Assembly (NCBI RefSeq): GCF_048268305.1
Contig: NZ_JBLWVT010000010.1
Span: 100,578-164,577 of the forward strand
Length of the DNA: 64,000 nucleotides
DNA from: Pseudodonghicola sp048268305
Lineage (GTDB): Bacteria; Pseudomonadota; Alphaproteobacteria; Rhodobacterales; Rhodobacteraceae
Reading direction: 5' to 3'
Shown here: positions 52,876-61,953 of the stretch, in pieces
Numbering within the stretch: position 1 is the stretch's first letter
Layout of the letters: the number at the start of each line of letters is the position of its first letter
Notes under the pieces: generated by a model
Seen by the model: the letters and a program-made list of their open reading frames with translations, nothing else
Database searches by the model: none
Told to the model about the DNA's origin: nothing
Position numbers and translations under genes: made by a program

Positions 52876-53565
52876 ATGACCCGGTGCCTGATCTGGAGCA
52901 TCCTTCTGAGCCTGGCGCCCATCTGCCTCCGGGCCGAGCCGCTGGATGCGCGCTTCGCGGTGCAGGCGCTTGGGGTGAAGGTCGGGGACCTGGTGCTGAC
53001 CGGCTCGGTCGAGGCCCGGCATTATACCGCCACCTCACAGTTCCGCACCACCGGGCTCGCCGGCGCGGTGGCCCGCGTGCGGTTTGTCCTGCGGGCCAGC
53101 GGCATCCGCACCAAAGACGGTTTCCGCCCCAGGTTCTACCGGGAGGAGATGAACACTGGCCGCCGCGACTCGCAGATCGACCTGCGCTTCGACGACGGCA
53201 TCGCCCCGGCGGCCCTGTCCGGCGGCGTGATCGGCCGAGATGACCGGCGCGGCGCGGTCGACCCGCTGACCGCGATCCTGATGGTGCTGCGCGACCGCGA
53301 CGATCGCCCGCCCTGCGCCCTGCGCCAGCGGGTGTTCGACGGGGAACGGCTGACCGAACTGCATCTTTTCAGCGAGGAGGCCGAGGCCGATGAGGTGATC
53401 TGCATCGGCACCTATCGCCGTCTGGCCGGATACCCCGAGGCCGAGCTGAGGCAGCGGCGCGAATTTCCCCTGCGCATCCACTATCGGGCGGAGGCCGGCC
53501 GGATGCGCGCCACCCGCATCCGGGTCGAAACGATCTATGGCCCCGCCGTGCTGCTGCGCCGCTAG
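52876..53565 (+). CDS. DUF3108 secreted protein
   Basis: 229 residues from the ATG at 52876. A signal peptide (LIWSILLSLAPICLRAEPLD) is followed by the DUF3108 domain of beta-strands: ARFAVQALGVKVGDLVLTGS at the start, TDLL-type DPLTAILMVLR in the middle and FPLRIHYRAEAGRMRATRI near the end. Proteins of this family are outer-membrane-facing or periplasmic with a lipocalin-like fold and unknown function. It is divergent from meaB and precedes hrpB by 32 bp. Confidence 0.85.
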   Translation: MTRCLIWSILLSLAPICLRAEPLDARFAVQALGVKVGDLVLTGSVEARHYTATSQFRTTGLAGAVARVRFVLRASGIRTKDGFRPRFYREEMNTGRRDSQIDLRFDDGIAPAALSGGVIGRDDRRGAVDPLTAILMVLRDRDDRPPCALRQRVFDGERLTELHLFSEEAEADEVICIGTYRRLAGYPEAELRQRREFPLRIHYRAEAGRMRATRIRVETIYGPAVLLRR

Positions 53566-53597
53566 ACCCGCCCGCCGCTTTGTCGGATAAGGCGCGG

Positions 53598-56066
53598 ATG
53601 ACCCAGAGCCTGCCTATCGACACCGCCCTGCCCGACCTGCTGGAGGCCCTGCGCCAACAGGGCCGCGCCGTGCTGCAGGCGCCACCCGGGGCAGGGAAAA
53701 CCACAAGGGTGCCGCTGGCGATGCTCGACGCCGGGCTGACGACGGGGCGCATCATGATGCTGGAGCCCCGCCGCCTTGCCGCCCGCGCCGCCGCCGAGCG
53801 GATGGCCGAGACGCTGGGCGAAACGCCGGGCCAGACGGTCGGCTATCGCATCCGCGGCGAGAGCAAGGTGTCGAAAACCACCCGGATCGAGGTGGTAACC
53901 GAAGGCATCCTGACCCGCATCCTGCAATCCGATCCGGAGCTGACCGGCATCGGTGCGGTGATCTTCGACGAATTCCACGAACGTTCCCTCAACGCCGACT
54001 TCGGGCTGGCGCTCTGCCTCGAGGTCGCGGGCGCCCTGCGCGACGATCTGATCCTGCTGGCGATGTCGGCAACGCTCGACGCCGGCCCGGTGGGCGATCT
54101 GATGGCCGCGCCGGTCATCACCTCGGAGGGGCGCAGTTACCCGGTCGAAACCCGCTGGCTCGACACCCCGCTCGGCCCCCGGGCCCGGCGGGACGAGGCG
54201 CTGGCCGATCTGGTGGTGCGGGCCGAGGCCGAGACGCGGAAACTGGGCGGCGGCCTCCTGGTCTTCCTGCCCGGAGAGGGAGAGATTCGCCGCGCCGAAA
54301 CCGCCCTGGCCCGCCGCCTGCCCGCAGGCTGCCAGATCCGTCCGCTCTATGGCGCGCTGCCCTTCGCCGAGCAGCGGGCGGCGATCGAGCCCGCCGCATC
54401 GGGGCGCAAGGTGGTGCTGGCGACCTCCATCGCCGAAACCTCGCTCACCATTCAGGACGTGCGGGTGGTGGTCGACATGGGGCTGGCGCGGCGCGCCCGC
54501 TTCGATCCCGGCGCCGGCATGTCGCGGCTGGTGACCGAACGGGTGACCCGGGCCGAGGCGACACAGCGCGCCGGCCGCGCCGGCCGGGTGGCCGAGGGCG
54601 TCAGCTATCGGCTCTGGTCCAAGGGAGAGGACGGCGCCCTCGCCGCCTTCCCGCCGGCCGAGATCGAGGCGGCGGATCTGACCGGCCTCGCGCTCGACCT
54701 GGCGCTCTGGGGCGCCTCGGAACAGGATCTGGCCTTCCTCACCCCGCCCCCCGCCGGTGCGCTGGCCGAGGCGCGGGCGTTGCTGCGCCTGCTTGGCGCG
54801 CTGGACGACAAGGGCCGGATCACCGATCACGGCCGGGCACTGGCGGCGCTGCCGCTGCACCCGCGTGTCGCCCATATGCTGGTGCTCGCCGGCCCCGACG
54901 CCGCCCCCCTCGCCGCCCTGATCGAGGAGCGCGACCCGCTGCGCGGCGCGCCCTCGGATCTGACCCTGCGGCTCGAGGCGCTGCGCGATCTCAAACGTTT
55001 CACCGCCGAGCGCCCCTTCGAGGTCACCCGCCCGACGCTGGAGCGCATCCGGACCGAGGCCAAGCGCCTGCGCGCGCAAGCGCCCAGGGCGAGCCTGCCC
55101 GGCCTGTCCGCCGCCGCCATGGCGGCGCTCGCCTATCCCGACCGCATCGGCCAGCGTCGCAAGGGCGATGCGCCGCGCTATGTGCTCTCAGGCGGCAAGG
55201 GCGCGGTGATGGCCGCCGGCGACCCGTTGGCCGGCGCGCCCTTCGTGGTTGCCACCGACCTCGACGGCGACCCGCGCGAGGCCAAGATCCGCATGGCGGC
55301 GCAGATCGGCGAACGCGATATCCGCGAGCTTTTCGCCGACCAGATCGGCTGGGTCGATCTCTGCGAATGGTCGAAGCGCGACCGCCGGGTGGTGGCGCGC
55401 CGACAGGAACGATTCGGAACGCTGGTGCTGGACGACCAGACCTGGAAAGACGTGCCACCCGAGGCGGTAGCGCGTGCCATGCTCGACGGCGTGCGCGATC
55501 TTGGCCTGCGTCTCGAAGGCGCCGCCGCGCGCCTCGCCGCACGGGTGGAACTCTTGCGTGCCACCGGCGCCGATCTGCCCGATTTCTCCACCGACGGGCT
55601 GATGGCAAATCTCGAAGACTGGCTGCTGCCGATGCTGGACCGCGTGAAGACGGCCGAGGACTGGAGACGCTTCGACCCCCTGCCGGCGCTGCAGGCGGCG
55701 CTGAGCTGGGACCAGCAACAGGAGCTTGACCGCCGGGTGCCCGGATCGTTCATCACGCCCTTGGGGCGCAAGGTGCCGATCGACTATTCCGGCGGTGACG
55801 GGCCTGAGATCGCCCTGCGACTGCAGGAGCTTTTCGGCGTCACCACCCACCCGACCAGCGCCGGCCAGCCGATCAAGATCACGCTCCTCTCTCCCGCGCA
55901 GCGCCCGGTGCAGGTGACCCGCGATCTGCCCGGCTTCTGGGCCGGCTCCTATGCCGATGTGCGCAAGGATATGCGGGCGCAATACCCAAAACACCCCTGG
56001 CCCGAGGATCCGACCCAGGCCGACCCCACCCTGCGCACCAAGCGGCGCGACGCCGAAAGACGCTGA
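53598..56066 (+). CDS. hrpB: ATP-dependent helicase HrpB
   Basis: 822 residues from the ATG at 53598 (a TTG 18 bp upstream is in frame). DEAH-box motifs are PPGAGKTTRVPLAML near 29-43, DEFHERS near 124, SAT, and motif VI TQRAGRAGRVAEG. The C-terminal HrpB domain ends with DLPGFWAGSYADVRKDMRA and YPKHPWPEDPTQADPT, unique to this family. The molecular role in bacteria is poorly known (RNA processing is likely). It stands downstream of the DUF3108 gene and is convergent with argF. Confidence 0.96.
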   Translation: MTQSLPIDTALPDLLEALRQQGRAVLQAPPGAGKTTRVPLAMLDAGLTTGRIMMLEPRRLAARAAAERMAETLGETPGQTVGYRIRGESKVSKTTRIEVVTEGILTRILQSDPELTGIGAVIFDEFHERSLNADFGLALCLEVAGALRDDLILLAMSATLDAGPVGDLMAAPVITSEGRSYPVETRWLDTPLGPRARRDEALADLVVRAEAETRKLGGGLLVFLPGEGEIRRAETALARRLPAGCQIRPLYGALPFAEQRAAIEPAASGRKVVLATSIAETSLTIQDVRVVVDMGLARRARFDPGAGMSRLVTERVTRAEATQRAGRAGRVAEGVSYRLWSKGEDGALAAFPPAEIEAADLTGLALDLALWGASEQDLAFLTPPPAGALAEARALLRLLGALDDKGRITDHGRALAALPLHPRVAHMLVLAGPDAAPLAALIEERDPLRGAPSDLTLRLEALRDLKRFTAERPFEVTRPTLERIRTEAKRLRAQAPRASLPGLSAAAMAALAYPDRIGQRRKGDAPRYVLSGGKGAVMAAGDPLAGAPFVVATDLDGDPREAKIRMAAQIGERDIRELFADQIGWVDLCEWSKRDRRVVARRQERFGTLVLDDQTWKDVPPEAVARAMLDGVRDLGLRLEGAAARLAARVELLRATGADLPDFSTDGLMANLEDWLLPMLDRVKTAEDWRRFDPLPALQAALSWDQQQELDRRVPGSFITPLGRKVPIDYSGGDGPEIALRLQELFGVTTHPTSAGQPIKITLLSPAQRPVQVTRDLPGFWAGSYADVRKDMRAQYPKHPWPEDPTQADPTLRTKRRDAERR

Positions 56067-56139
56067 CCCCTACCCCTCCACGCAAGCGCAAGCTTGGGAA
56101 GCCCGGACAAGACAGGCGACCGCGCCGGAGCGAGCCAAA

Positions 56140-56165
56140 AGAAAGGGCGCCCGCATGGCGCCCTT
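56140..56165 (-). terminator. Rho-independent terminator of argF
   Basis: On the minus strand AAGGGCGCC (complement of 56157-56165) pairs perfectly with GGCGCCCTT (complement of 56143-56151) around 5 nt, followed by TCTTTTGGC. It lies 28 bp past the argF stop. Confidence 0.88.
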
Positions 56166-56192
56166 CTGATGTGACGGAAGATCGAGCCGGGC

Positions 56193-57119
56193 TCAGACGC
56201 CGAGACACCAGCGCATGACGGCCTTTTGCGCGTGCAGCCGGTTCTCCGCCTCGTCGAAGATCACCGATTGCGGCCCGTCCATCACTCCGGAGGTCACCTC
56301 CTCCTCGCGATGCGCCGGCAGGCAGTGCATGAAGAGCGCATCCGGCTTGGCGTGCTTCATCAGTTCGGCATTCACCTGATAGGGCCGCAGCAGATTGTGC
56401 CGCCGCTCTTTCGAACTCTGGCTGTCGTGCATGCTGACCCAGGTGTCGGCCACCACCAGATCGGCGCCCTCGACCGCTTTCACTGCGTCGCGCTCGATCA
56501 CCACCTTGGAGCCCTTGCCGCGCGCGAAGCCCACGAACTCTTCTTCCGGGTCGAGCTGGGCCGGACCGGTGAAGGTGAAATCGAAGCCGAACTGCCCCGC
56601 CGCATGGATGAAGGAGGCGCAGACGTTATTCCCGTCGCCGCACCAGACCACCTTCTTGCCGGCGATCGGGCCGCGATGTTCCTCAAAGGTCAGGATATCG
56701 GCCATGATCTGGCAGGGGTGAGTGCGGTCGGTCAGCCCGTTGATCACCGGCACATCGGCGTATTCGGCCATCTCGGTCAGCACGGTTTCGTCGAAGGTCC
56801 GGATCATGATCATATCGACATAGCGCGACAGCACCCGGGCGGTATCGGCGATGGTCTCGCCATGGCCAAGCTGCATGTCGCTGCCCGAGAGCACCATGGT
56901 CTGCCCGCCCATCTGCCGGACGCCGACGTCGAAGGACACCCGGGTCCGGGTCGAAGGTTTCTCGAAGATCAGCGCCACCATGCGGCCGGCCAGCGGCTGC
57001 TCGTCATCGGGCGCCCCCTTCGGGCGGCCGAGGCGCGCCTGTTTCATCTGCCCGGCCTGGTCAATCATCCCCCGCAGGGCGGCGGGGTCGGTCTTGTAGA
57101 TATCCAGAAAGTTATTCAT
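56193..57119 (-). CDS. argF: Ornithine carbamoyltransferase
   Basis: 308 residues from the ATG at 57119. Carbamoyl phosphate motif FEKPSTRTRVSFD, THPCQIMAD and the ornithine-binding HCLPAHREEEV are intact. It makes citrulline from ornithine in arginine synthesis. It follows argD on the minus strand with a 67-bp gap, the usual order in alphaproteobacteria. Confidence 0.97.
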   Translation of the reverse strand: MNNFLDIYKTDPAALRGMIDQAGQMKQARLGRPKGAPDDEQPLAGRMVALIFEKPSTRTRVSFDVGVRQMGGQTMVLSGSDMQLGHGETIADTARVLSRYVDMIMIRTFDETVLTEMAEYADVPVINGLTDRTHPCQIMADILTFEEHRGPIAGKKVVWCGDGNNVCASFIHAAGQFGFDFTFTGPAQLDPEEEFVGFARGKGSKVVIERDAVKAVEGADLVVADTWVSMHDSQSSKERRHNLLRPYQVNAELMKHAKPDALFMHCLPAHREEEVTSGVMDGPQSVIFDEAENRLHAQKAVMRWCLGV

Positions 57120-57186
57120 CTTGCTTGCTTTTCTTGCTTTGGGCGGCCGCGCCACCCGGTAAGGAACGCGGCCGCGCCGCGCGGTC

Positions 57187-58377
57187 TTAGGCGGTTTCGC
57201 CCAGCTTGGCCTCGATCGTCTCGGCGGCGGCCTCGAGCCGGGTCAGCGCCTCGGCGATCTCGTCCTCGCTGAGGTTGAGCGGCGGCAGCAGGCGGATCAC
57301 GTTGTCGCCGCCCGGCACGGTGATGACCAGATTGTCATAGCCCGCGACCACCACATCGCCGTTCGGCACCTTGCATTTCAGCCCCAGCATCAGGCCAAGG
57401 CCACGCACCTCTTCGAAGACCTGCGGATGAGCGGCGACCAGCCCTTCGAGCTTTTGCCGCAGCATCCCCGCCTTGCGGTTCACCCCATGCAGGAAGGCCG
57501 GGGTGTTGATCTGATCCATCACTGCGCAGCCCACGGCGCAGCCCAGCGGGTTGCCGCCGTAGGTGGAGCCATGGGTGCCCGCGGTCATGCCCGAGGCGGC
57601 CTCTTCCGTCGCCAGCACCGCGCCCAGCGGGAAACCACCGCCGATGCCCTTGGCCACCATCATGATGTCCGGGGTGATCCCGGCCCATTCATGGGCGAAC
57701 AGCCGGCCGGTGCGGCCCATGCCGCATTGCACCTCGTCCAGCACCAGGAGGCAGCCCTTTTCGTCGCAAAGCGCGCGGATCGCCTTGAGATCGGCGTCGG
57801 CGATCGGGCGAATGCCGCCCTCGCCCTGCACCGGCTCCAGCAGGATGGCACCGGTGTTCTCGTCGATCGCCGCCTCGATCGCCGCCAGGTCACCCCAGGG
57901 CAGATGCTTGAAGCCGGGCAGGATCGGGCCGAAGCCCTTGACCATCTTCTCGGATCCCGCCGCCGCGATCCCCGCCGAGGATCGGCCGTGGAACGAGCCC
58001 TCGAATGCAATGATATCGGTCTTCTCGGGCAGGCCCTTCTCGTACCAGTACTTCCGCACCATCTTCACCGCCAGCTCGCAGGCCTCGGTGCCCGAGTTGG
58101 TGAAGAAGACGGTATCGGCAAAGGTCGCCTCGACCAGCTTGTCGGCCAGCGCCTCCTGCTGCGGAATGTGATAGAGGTTCGAGACATGCCAGACCCGATG
58201 CGCCTGATCGGTCAGCGCCGCGACCAACGCCGGATGGGCATGGCCCAGCGCGTTCACCGCGATACCGGCACCGAGGTCAAGGAAACGTCGGCCATCCGTC
58301 TCGATCAGCCAGGAGCCTTCGCCCTTGGCGAAGGAAAGCGGCGCACGGTTGTAGGTCGGCAGAACGGACGGGATCAT
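57187..58377 (-). CDS. argD: Acetylornithine aminotransferase
   Basis: 396 residues from the ATG at 58377. Class III aminotransferase features are GTEACELAVKMVRKY near 97-111, the PLP-binding VLDEVQCGMGRTG with D214, and Lys243 in MMVAKGIGGGFPLG that forms the Schiff base. It makes N-acetylornithine for arginine synthesis and probably also acts in lysine synthesis. It is the first gene of the argD-argF operon and is divergent from gcrA. Confidence 0.96.
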   Translation of the reverse strand: MIPSVLPTYNRAPLSFAKGEGSWLIETDGRRFLDLGAGIAVNALGHAHPALVAALTDQAHRVWHVSNLYHIPQQEALADKLVEATFADTVFFTNSGTEACELAVKMVRKYWYEKGLPEKTDIIAFEGSFHGRSSAGIAAAGSEKMVKGFGPILPGFKHLPWGDLAAIEAAIDENTGAILLEPVQGEGGIRPIADADLKAIRALCDEKGCLLVLDEVQCGMGRTGRLFAHEWAGITPDIMMVAKGIGGGFPLGAVLATEEAASGMTAGTHGSTYGGNPLGCAVGCAVMDQINTPAFLHGVNRKAGMLRQKLEGLVAAHPQVFEEVRGLGLMLGLKCKVPNGDVVVAGYDNLVITVPGGDNVIRLLPPLNLSEDEIAEALTRLEAAAETIEAKLGETA

Positions 58378-58881
58378 AGGATCATCCTTTGCGGGTAGCA
58401 CAGGCCCAAGGGAATGCCCCGACTTGGGCGGTTGGGTCAACGATTTGAGACAGATATGAGAGAGAACTGCACCGGAATTCCAGTGCAAAAGATCGAGAGG
58501 CGCCGTTACGCGCGGGCGCGTCGGCGTCGGAGCTGAAGGATTTGAGCCAGGTCGATCATGCCGGCCGCATAGCGCGGGCGGCTGGAAAAGGAAAGTCCCA
58601 ATTGCCAATACCGGCGCCCGCCTCTGCCGCGCCCGCGCCACTGCGGCATCGAAACAACAGCGCCGCCGCCGTCGCCCGGCCCCGACACTGGCCCCGACAC
58701 TGGCCCCGACACTGGCCACTTCGCCGGCCTCAATCCGCCTCCCAGCAGCCCGCCAATAGCCGCCCGGCATGCCGTGCCGCCTTGTATCTCGGCCAACAGT
58801 GATTAAAATAAGCTGCAGATGGGAAATGATCGGAGCGGCCGCCTCTGCGCAGGCCGCTCTTTGAGCTTTGAAAGGCATAAG
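58378..58881. other. Divergent argD/gcrA intergenic region
   Basis: About 500 bp without a convincing gene. A minus-strand open frame of 96 codons exists (58506-58796) but has a TTG start, Gly/Pro-rich low-complexity sequence and no ribosome binding site. The region includes three copies of a 12-bp repeat (58678-58713) and an AT-richer part before gcrA that should hold its promoter. Confidence 0.5.
58678..58713. repeat. 12-bp tandem repeat, three copies
   Basis: GGCCCCGACACT occurs three times in a row without change, between argD and gcrA. The length is a multiple of three, but no likely gene crosses it. Confidence 0.85.
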
Positions 58882-59472
58882 ATGTCCTGGACTGACGAGC
58901 GCGTGGAACTGCTCAAGAAAATGTGGGCCGAGGGCCAGTCGGCCAGCCAGATCGCCAAGGAGTTGGGCGGGGTGACCCGCAACGCGGTGATCGGCAAGGT
59001 CCATCGTCTCGGGCTGTCGAACCGCACCACCGGGACTGCGCCGGCCAAGGCCGAAACCAAGGAAAAGCCGATCGAGGCGCCGAAGCCCGAAGTCGCCGCC
59101 AAGCCCAAGCCCGAGCCGCGCCCGGAACCGGCCCCGCGCGCCCCGGTCGAGACCAAGCCCGCCGTCGAGCAGCGCCCGACGCCGCCGGCCCGCAAGCAGA
59201 TCATCCCCGCCGGGCAGCCGCTGCCGCCGCAACCCTCGGCCAATGAAGTCAGCCCGGAGGCGCTCGCCAAGGTGAACGAGGTCGAGAAGAAGTCCAAGAA
59301 GCTCACCCTGATGGAGCTGACCGAGCGCACCTGCAAATGGCCGGTCGGCGATCCGGCGACCCCCGATTTCTGGTTCTGTGGCCTGCCGACGCAAGCCGGC
59401 AAACCCTATTGCGAGGCCCATGTCGGCGTCGCCTTCCAACCGATGAGCGCCCGGCGCGATCGGCGTCGCTGA
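58882..59472 (+). CDS. gcrA: GcrA cell cycle regulator
   Basis: 196 residues from the ATG at 58882. The N-terminal helix-turn-helix (MSWTDERVELLKKMWAEG, then SASQIAKELG and TRNAVIGKVHRLGL) is diagnostic of GcrA. A long Pro/Lys/Glu linker (about 50-120) leads to the C-terminal sigma-interacting region with cysteines and His (ERTCKWPVGDP, FWFCGLP, YCEAHVGVAF). In Caulobacter it recruits RNA polymerase sigma-70 to promoters with CcrM-methylated GANTC sites. It neighbours argD as in many alphaproteobacteria. Confidence 0.96.
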   Translation: MSWTDERVELLKKMWAEGQSASQIAKELGGVTRNAVIGKVHRLGLSNRTTGTAPAKAETKEKPIEAPKPEVAAKPKPEPRPEPAPRAPVETKPAVEQRPTPPARKQIIPAGQPLPPQPSANEVSPEALAKVNEVEKKSKKLTLMELTERTCKWPVGDPATPDFWFCGLPTQAGKPYCEAHVGVAFQPMSARRDRRR

Positions 59473-59629
59473 TCCTTGAACATGCTGGCGGCCCCGATCG
59501 GGACCGCCGGTCTTCGTGCAGCGCTGCACACCGCGCCCTGCACCGCCCCGGCTTGGCAAAGCCCGCGCGCAGGCTTACCCCTTGTGACATCCCGCCCGAC
59601 GGAAATCTGTCGCAACAGGAGGAACGCGC

Positions 59630-60496
59630 ATGGATACCCCCTATACCCCGCCCGAGGTCTGGACTTGGGACAAGCAGAGCGGCGGCCGCTTTGCCAGCAT
59701 CAACCGCCCGATCGCCGGCCCGACCCACGATCAGCCGCTGCCCCGGGGCGAACATCCCTTCCAGCTCTATTCGCTGGGCACGCCCAACGGCGTCAAGGTC
59801 ACTGTCCTGTTCGAGGAGCTGCTGGCCGCAGGTCATACCGGCGCGGAATATGACGCCTGGCTGATCAAGATCGGCGACGGCGATCAATTCGGGTCAGGCT
59901 TTGTCGAGGTCAATCCGAACTCGAAAATCCCGGCGCTGATGGACTACAGCGGCGCGCAGCCGGTCCGCGTCTTCGAGTCGGGCGCGATCCTGCTGCATCT
60001 GGCCGAGAAGTTCGGCGCCTTCCTCGGTGCCCCGCAGAACCGGGCCGAGATGCTATCTTGGCTGTTCTGGCAAATGGGCAGCGCCCCCTATCTGGGCGGC
60101 GGCTTCGGCCATTTCTACGCCTATGCGCCAGAGAAATGGCAATATCCGATCGACCGCTTCGCGATGGAGGTCAAACGCCAACTCGATGTGCTGGACCGCA
60201 ACCTCGCCGAGCGGACCTTTATGACCGGTGACGACTATACCATCGCCGATATCGCCATCTGGGCCTGGTATGGGCAGCTTGCGCTCGGCCGTCTCTATGA
60301 CGCGGGCAAGTTCCTCGACGTCGAAAGCTATGCCCATGTGCAACGCTGGGCGAGACAGATCGACGCCCGCCCGGCAGTGCTGCGCGGCCGCATGGTCAAC
60401 CGTACTTACGGCAACCCCGGGCTGCAGCTTCACGAACGCCACGACGCTTCGGATTTCGATACCAAGACTCAGGACAAGCTCGCCCCCGAGGCCTGA
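59630..60496 (+). CDS. yghU: Glutathione-dependent disulfide bond oxidoreductase YghU
   Basis: 288 residues, the length of E. coli YghU. The N-terminal part with PPEVWTWDKQSGGRFASINR and GPTHDQPLPRGEHPFQLYSL is specific to the YghU/YfcG group of glutathione transferases; the thioredoxin-like domain (VKVTVLFEELLAAG, VNPNSKIPALMDY, FESGAILLHLAEKFG) and the helical domain follow. It reduces disulfides with bound glutathione and no catalytic cysteine. A 14-bp tandem duplication (60491-60518) covers its stop codon. Confidence 0.93.
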   Translation: MDTPYTPPEVWTWDKQSGGRFASINRPIAGPTHDQPLPRGEHPFQLYSLGTPNGVKVTVLFEELLAAGHTGAEYDAWLIKIGDGDQFGSGFVEVNPNSKIPALMDYSGAQPVRVFESGAILLHLAEKFGAFLGAPQNRAEMLSWLFWQMGSAPYLGGGFGHFYAYAPEKWQYPIDRFAMEVKRQLDVLDRNLAERTFMTGDDYTIADIAIWAWYGQLALGRLYDAGKFLDVESYAHVQRWARQIDARPAVLRGRMVNRTYGNPGLQLHERHDASDFDTKTQDKLAPEA

Positions 60497-60518
60497 GTAG
60501 AACGGCCTGAGTAGAACG
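60491..60518. repeat. 14-bp tandem duplication across the yghU stop codon
   Basis: GCCTGAGTAGAACG occurs twice in a row at 60491-60504 and 60505-60518. The first copy contains the TGA stop of yghU; the second repeats it out of use. It looks like a recent slippage event. Confidence 0.85.
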
Positions 60519-60540
60519 GGCGCCGCCAGCGGCGGCGCCC
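60518..60540 (+). terminator. Terminator-like hairpin after yghU
   Basis: GGGCGCCGCC (60518-60527) pairs perfectly with GGCGGCGCCC (60531-60540) around 3 nt. No T-run follows, so termination would need another factor. It lies between two convergent genes. Confidence 0.6.
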
Positions 60541-60575
60541 CATCCCCGATCACAGGGGGCAAGGCCCCCGCCCGA

Positions 60576-61784
60576 TCAGCGGCCCGCGATCACCTTCGCC
60601 GCCGCCTCGATGGCGCCAGACCCATGCGGAATGTCGAGCGCGGTCATCCCCGCTTCCATCCCGCCCAGCAGGCCCAGGATCATCTGGCCGTTGACATGGC
60701 CCATATGCCCCAGCCGGAAGAACCCGTCGCCCTTGGGATCATCGGGTTCGGACATGCCCAGCCCGATCCCCAGCGTCAGCCCGATATTCTCCTGCACCCA
60801 GCGGCGCAGCTCGGTCCCATGCGGCGCGCCGATCCTGAGCGCGGTGACCGCATGCGACCGCTGCGCCGGATCGGCGACGTTCAAGCGCAGCGGACCACCC
60901 TGGCCCCAAGCCTCGCAGGCCGCCCAGACCGCCTGAGCCAGGCGCGCGTGGCGAGCCCAGACATGCTCCATCCCCTCGGCGTGGATCATGTCGAGCGCCA
61001 CCCGCAGCCCATAAAGGTGATGGGTCGGCGCGGTGCCGCCGAAATACTGGAAGAACGCCTCGGGTTCGGCCCGCGGCGCCCAGTCCCAATAGCGGCTGAC
61101 GCGCGGCATCTTCGCCCGGACCGCCGCCGCCCGATCGTTGAAGAAGACAAAGGCCAGCCCCGGCGGCACCATCAGCCCCTTCTGGCTGCCGGTCACCGCC
61201 ACATCGGCGCCCCAGGTGTCCATCTCGAAGCGGTCGCAGCCCATCGAAGCGATGCAATCGACCATCAGCAGCGCCGGATGGCCCAGATCGTCCAGCACCC
61301 GGCGCAGCCCGGGCACATCGTTGCGAACAGAACTCGAGGTATCCACATGCACGCCGAGCACCGCCTTGATCTTGTGCCCGGTATCGGCGCGCAGCGCCTC
61401 GGCGATGCGATCGAGGTCCCAGGGCACCGAACGGCCGAAATCGAGGATCTGCGTCTCGATCCCCAAGCCTTGGGCCATATCCGCCCAGCCCATGCCGAAC
61501 CGCCCGGTCGCGGGAACCAGCACCGTCTCGCCCGGGGCCACGGTGTTCGACAGCGCCGCTTCCCAGGCGCCATGGCCGTTGCAGATATAGATCGCGGCAT
61601 GATGCGCCGTCTGCGCCACCTTCTTGAGATCGGGGATGATCCCCGCCACCATCTCGACCAGCGGCCCCTCGTAAATGTTCGGCGCCGGGCGGTGCATCGC
61701 CTGCAGCACCGCGTCGGGCATCACCGAGGGGCCGGGAATCGCCAGATATTCCCGCCCTTGGGCGAGACTGATAGAATTGCTCAT
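60576..61784 (-). CDS. Class V aminotransferase, serine/alanine-glyoxylate transaminase family
   Basis: 402 residues from the ATG at 61784. The PLP Lys is K202 in VTGSQKGLMVPPG and the pyridine-binding Asp is D176 in LMVDCIASMG. The start REYLAIPGPSVMPDAVLQA is typical of the SGAT/AGAT group, which make glycine from glyoxylate, and which includes BhcA of the beta-hydroxyaspartate cycle. No other cycle genes are present, so the amino donor cannot be named. Divergent from the exporter gene at 61954. Confidence 0.9.
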   Translation of the reverse strand: MSNSISLAQGREYLAIPGPSVMPDAVLQAMHRPAPNIYEGPLVEMVAGIIPDLKKVAQTAHHAAIYICNGHGAWEAALSNTVAPGETVLVPATGRFGMGWADMAQGLGIETQILDFGRSVPWDLDRIAEALRADTGHKIKAVLGVHVDTSSSVRNDVPGLRRVLDDLGHPALLMVDCIASMGCDRFEMDTWGADVAVTGSQKGLMVPPGLAFVFFNDRAAAVRAKMPRVSRYWDWAPRAEPEAFFQYFGGTAPTHHLYGLRVALDMIHAEGMEHVWARHARLAQAVWAACEAWGQGGPLRLNVADPAQRSHAVTALRIGAPHGTELRRWVQENIGLTLGIGLGMSEPDDPKGDGFFRLGHMGHVNGQMILGLLGGMEAGMTALDIPHGSGAIEAAAKVIAGR

Positions 61785-61953
61785 GTTCGGATGCCTGTCC
61801 TCAAGATCACCGCGCCAGACTAGTTGTGGCGCCGCCGCCGTCAATCGCAAAGCCCCACCGCAACGCAGGCCGCTTGCGCCAAAGCGTCTTGCGGCTTAAG
61901 TCCCAGCTCATGAGATATGCATATTCCTTTACCCCGCGACGGAGCCCGCGCAC

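Noticed and set aside
58506..58796. 96-codon minus-strand open frame between argD and gcrA
   Set aside because: TTG start without ribosome binding site, Gly/Pro/Arg-rich, and partly made of the 12-bp tandem repeat.
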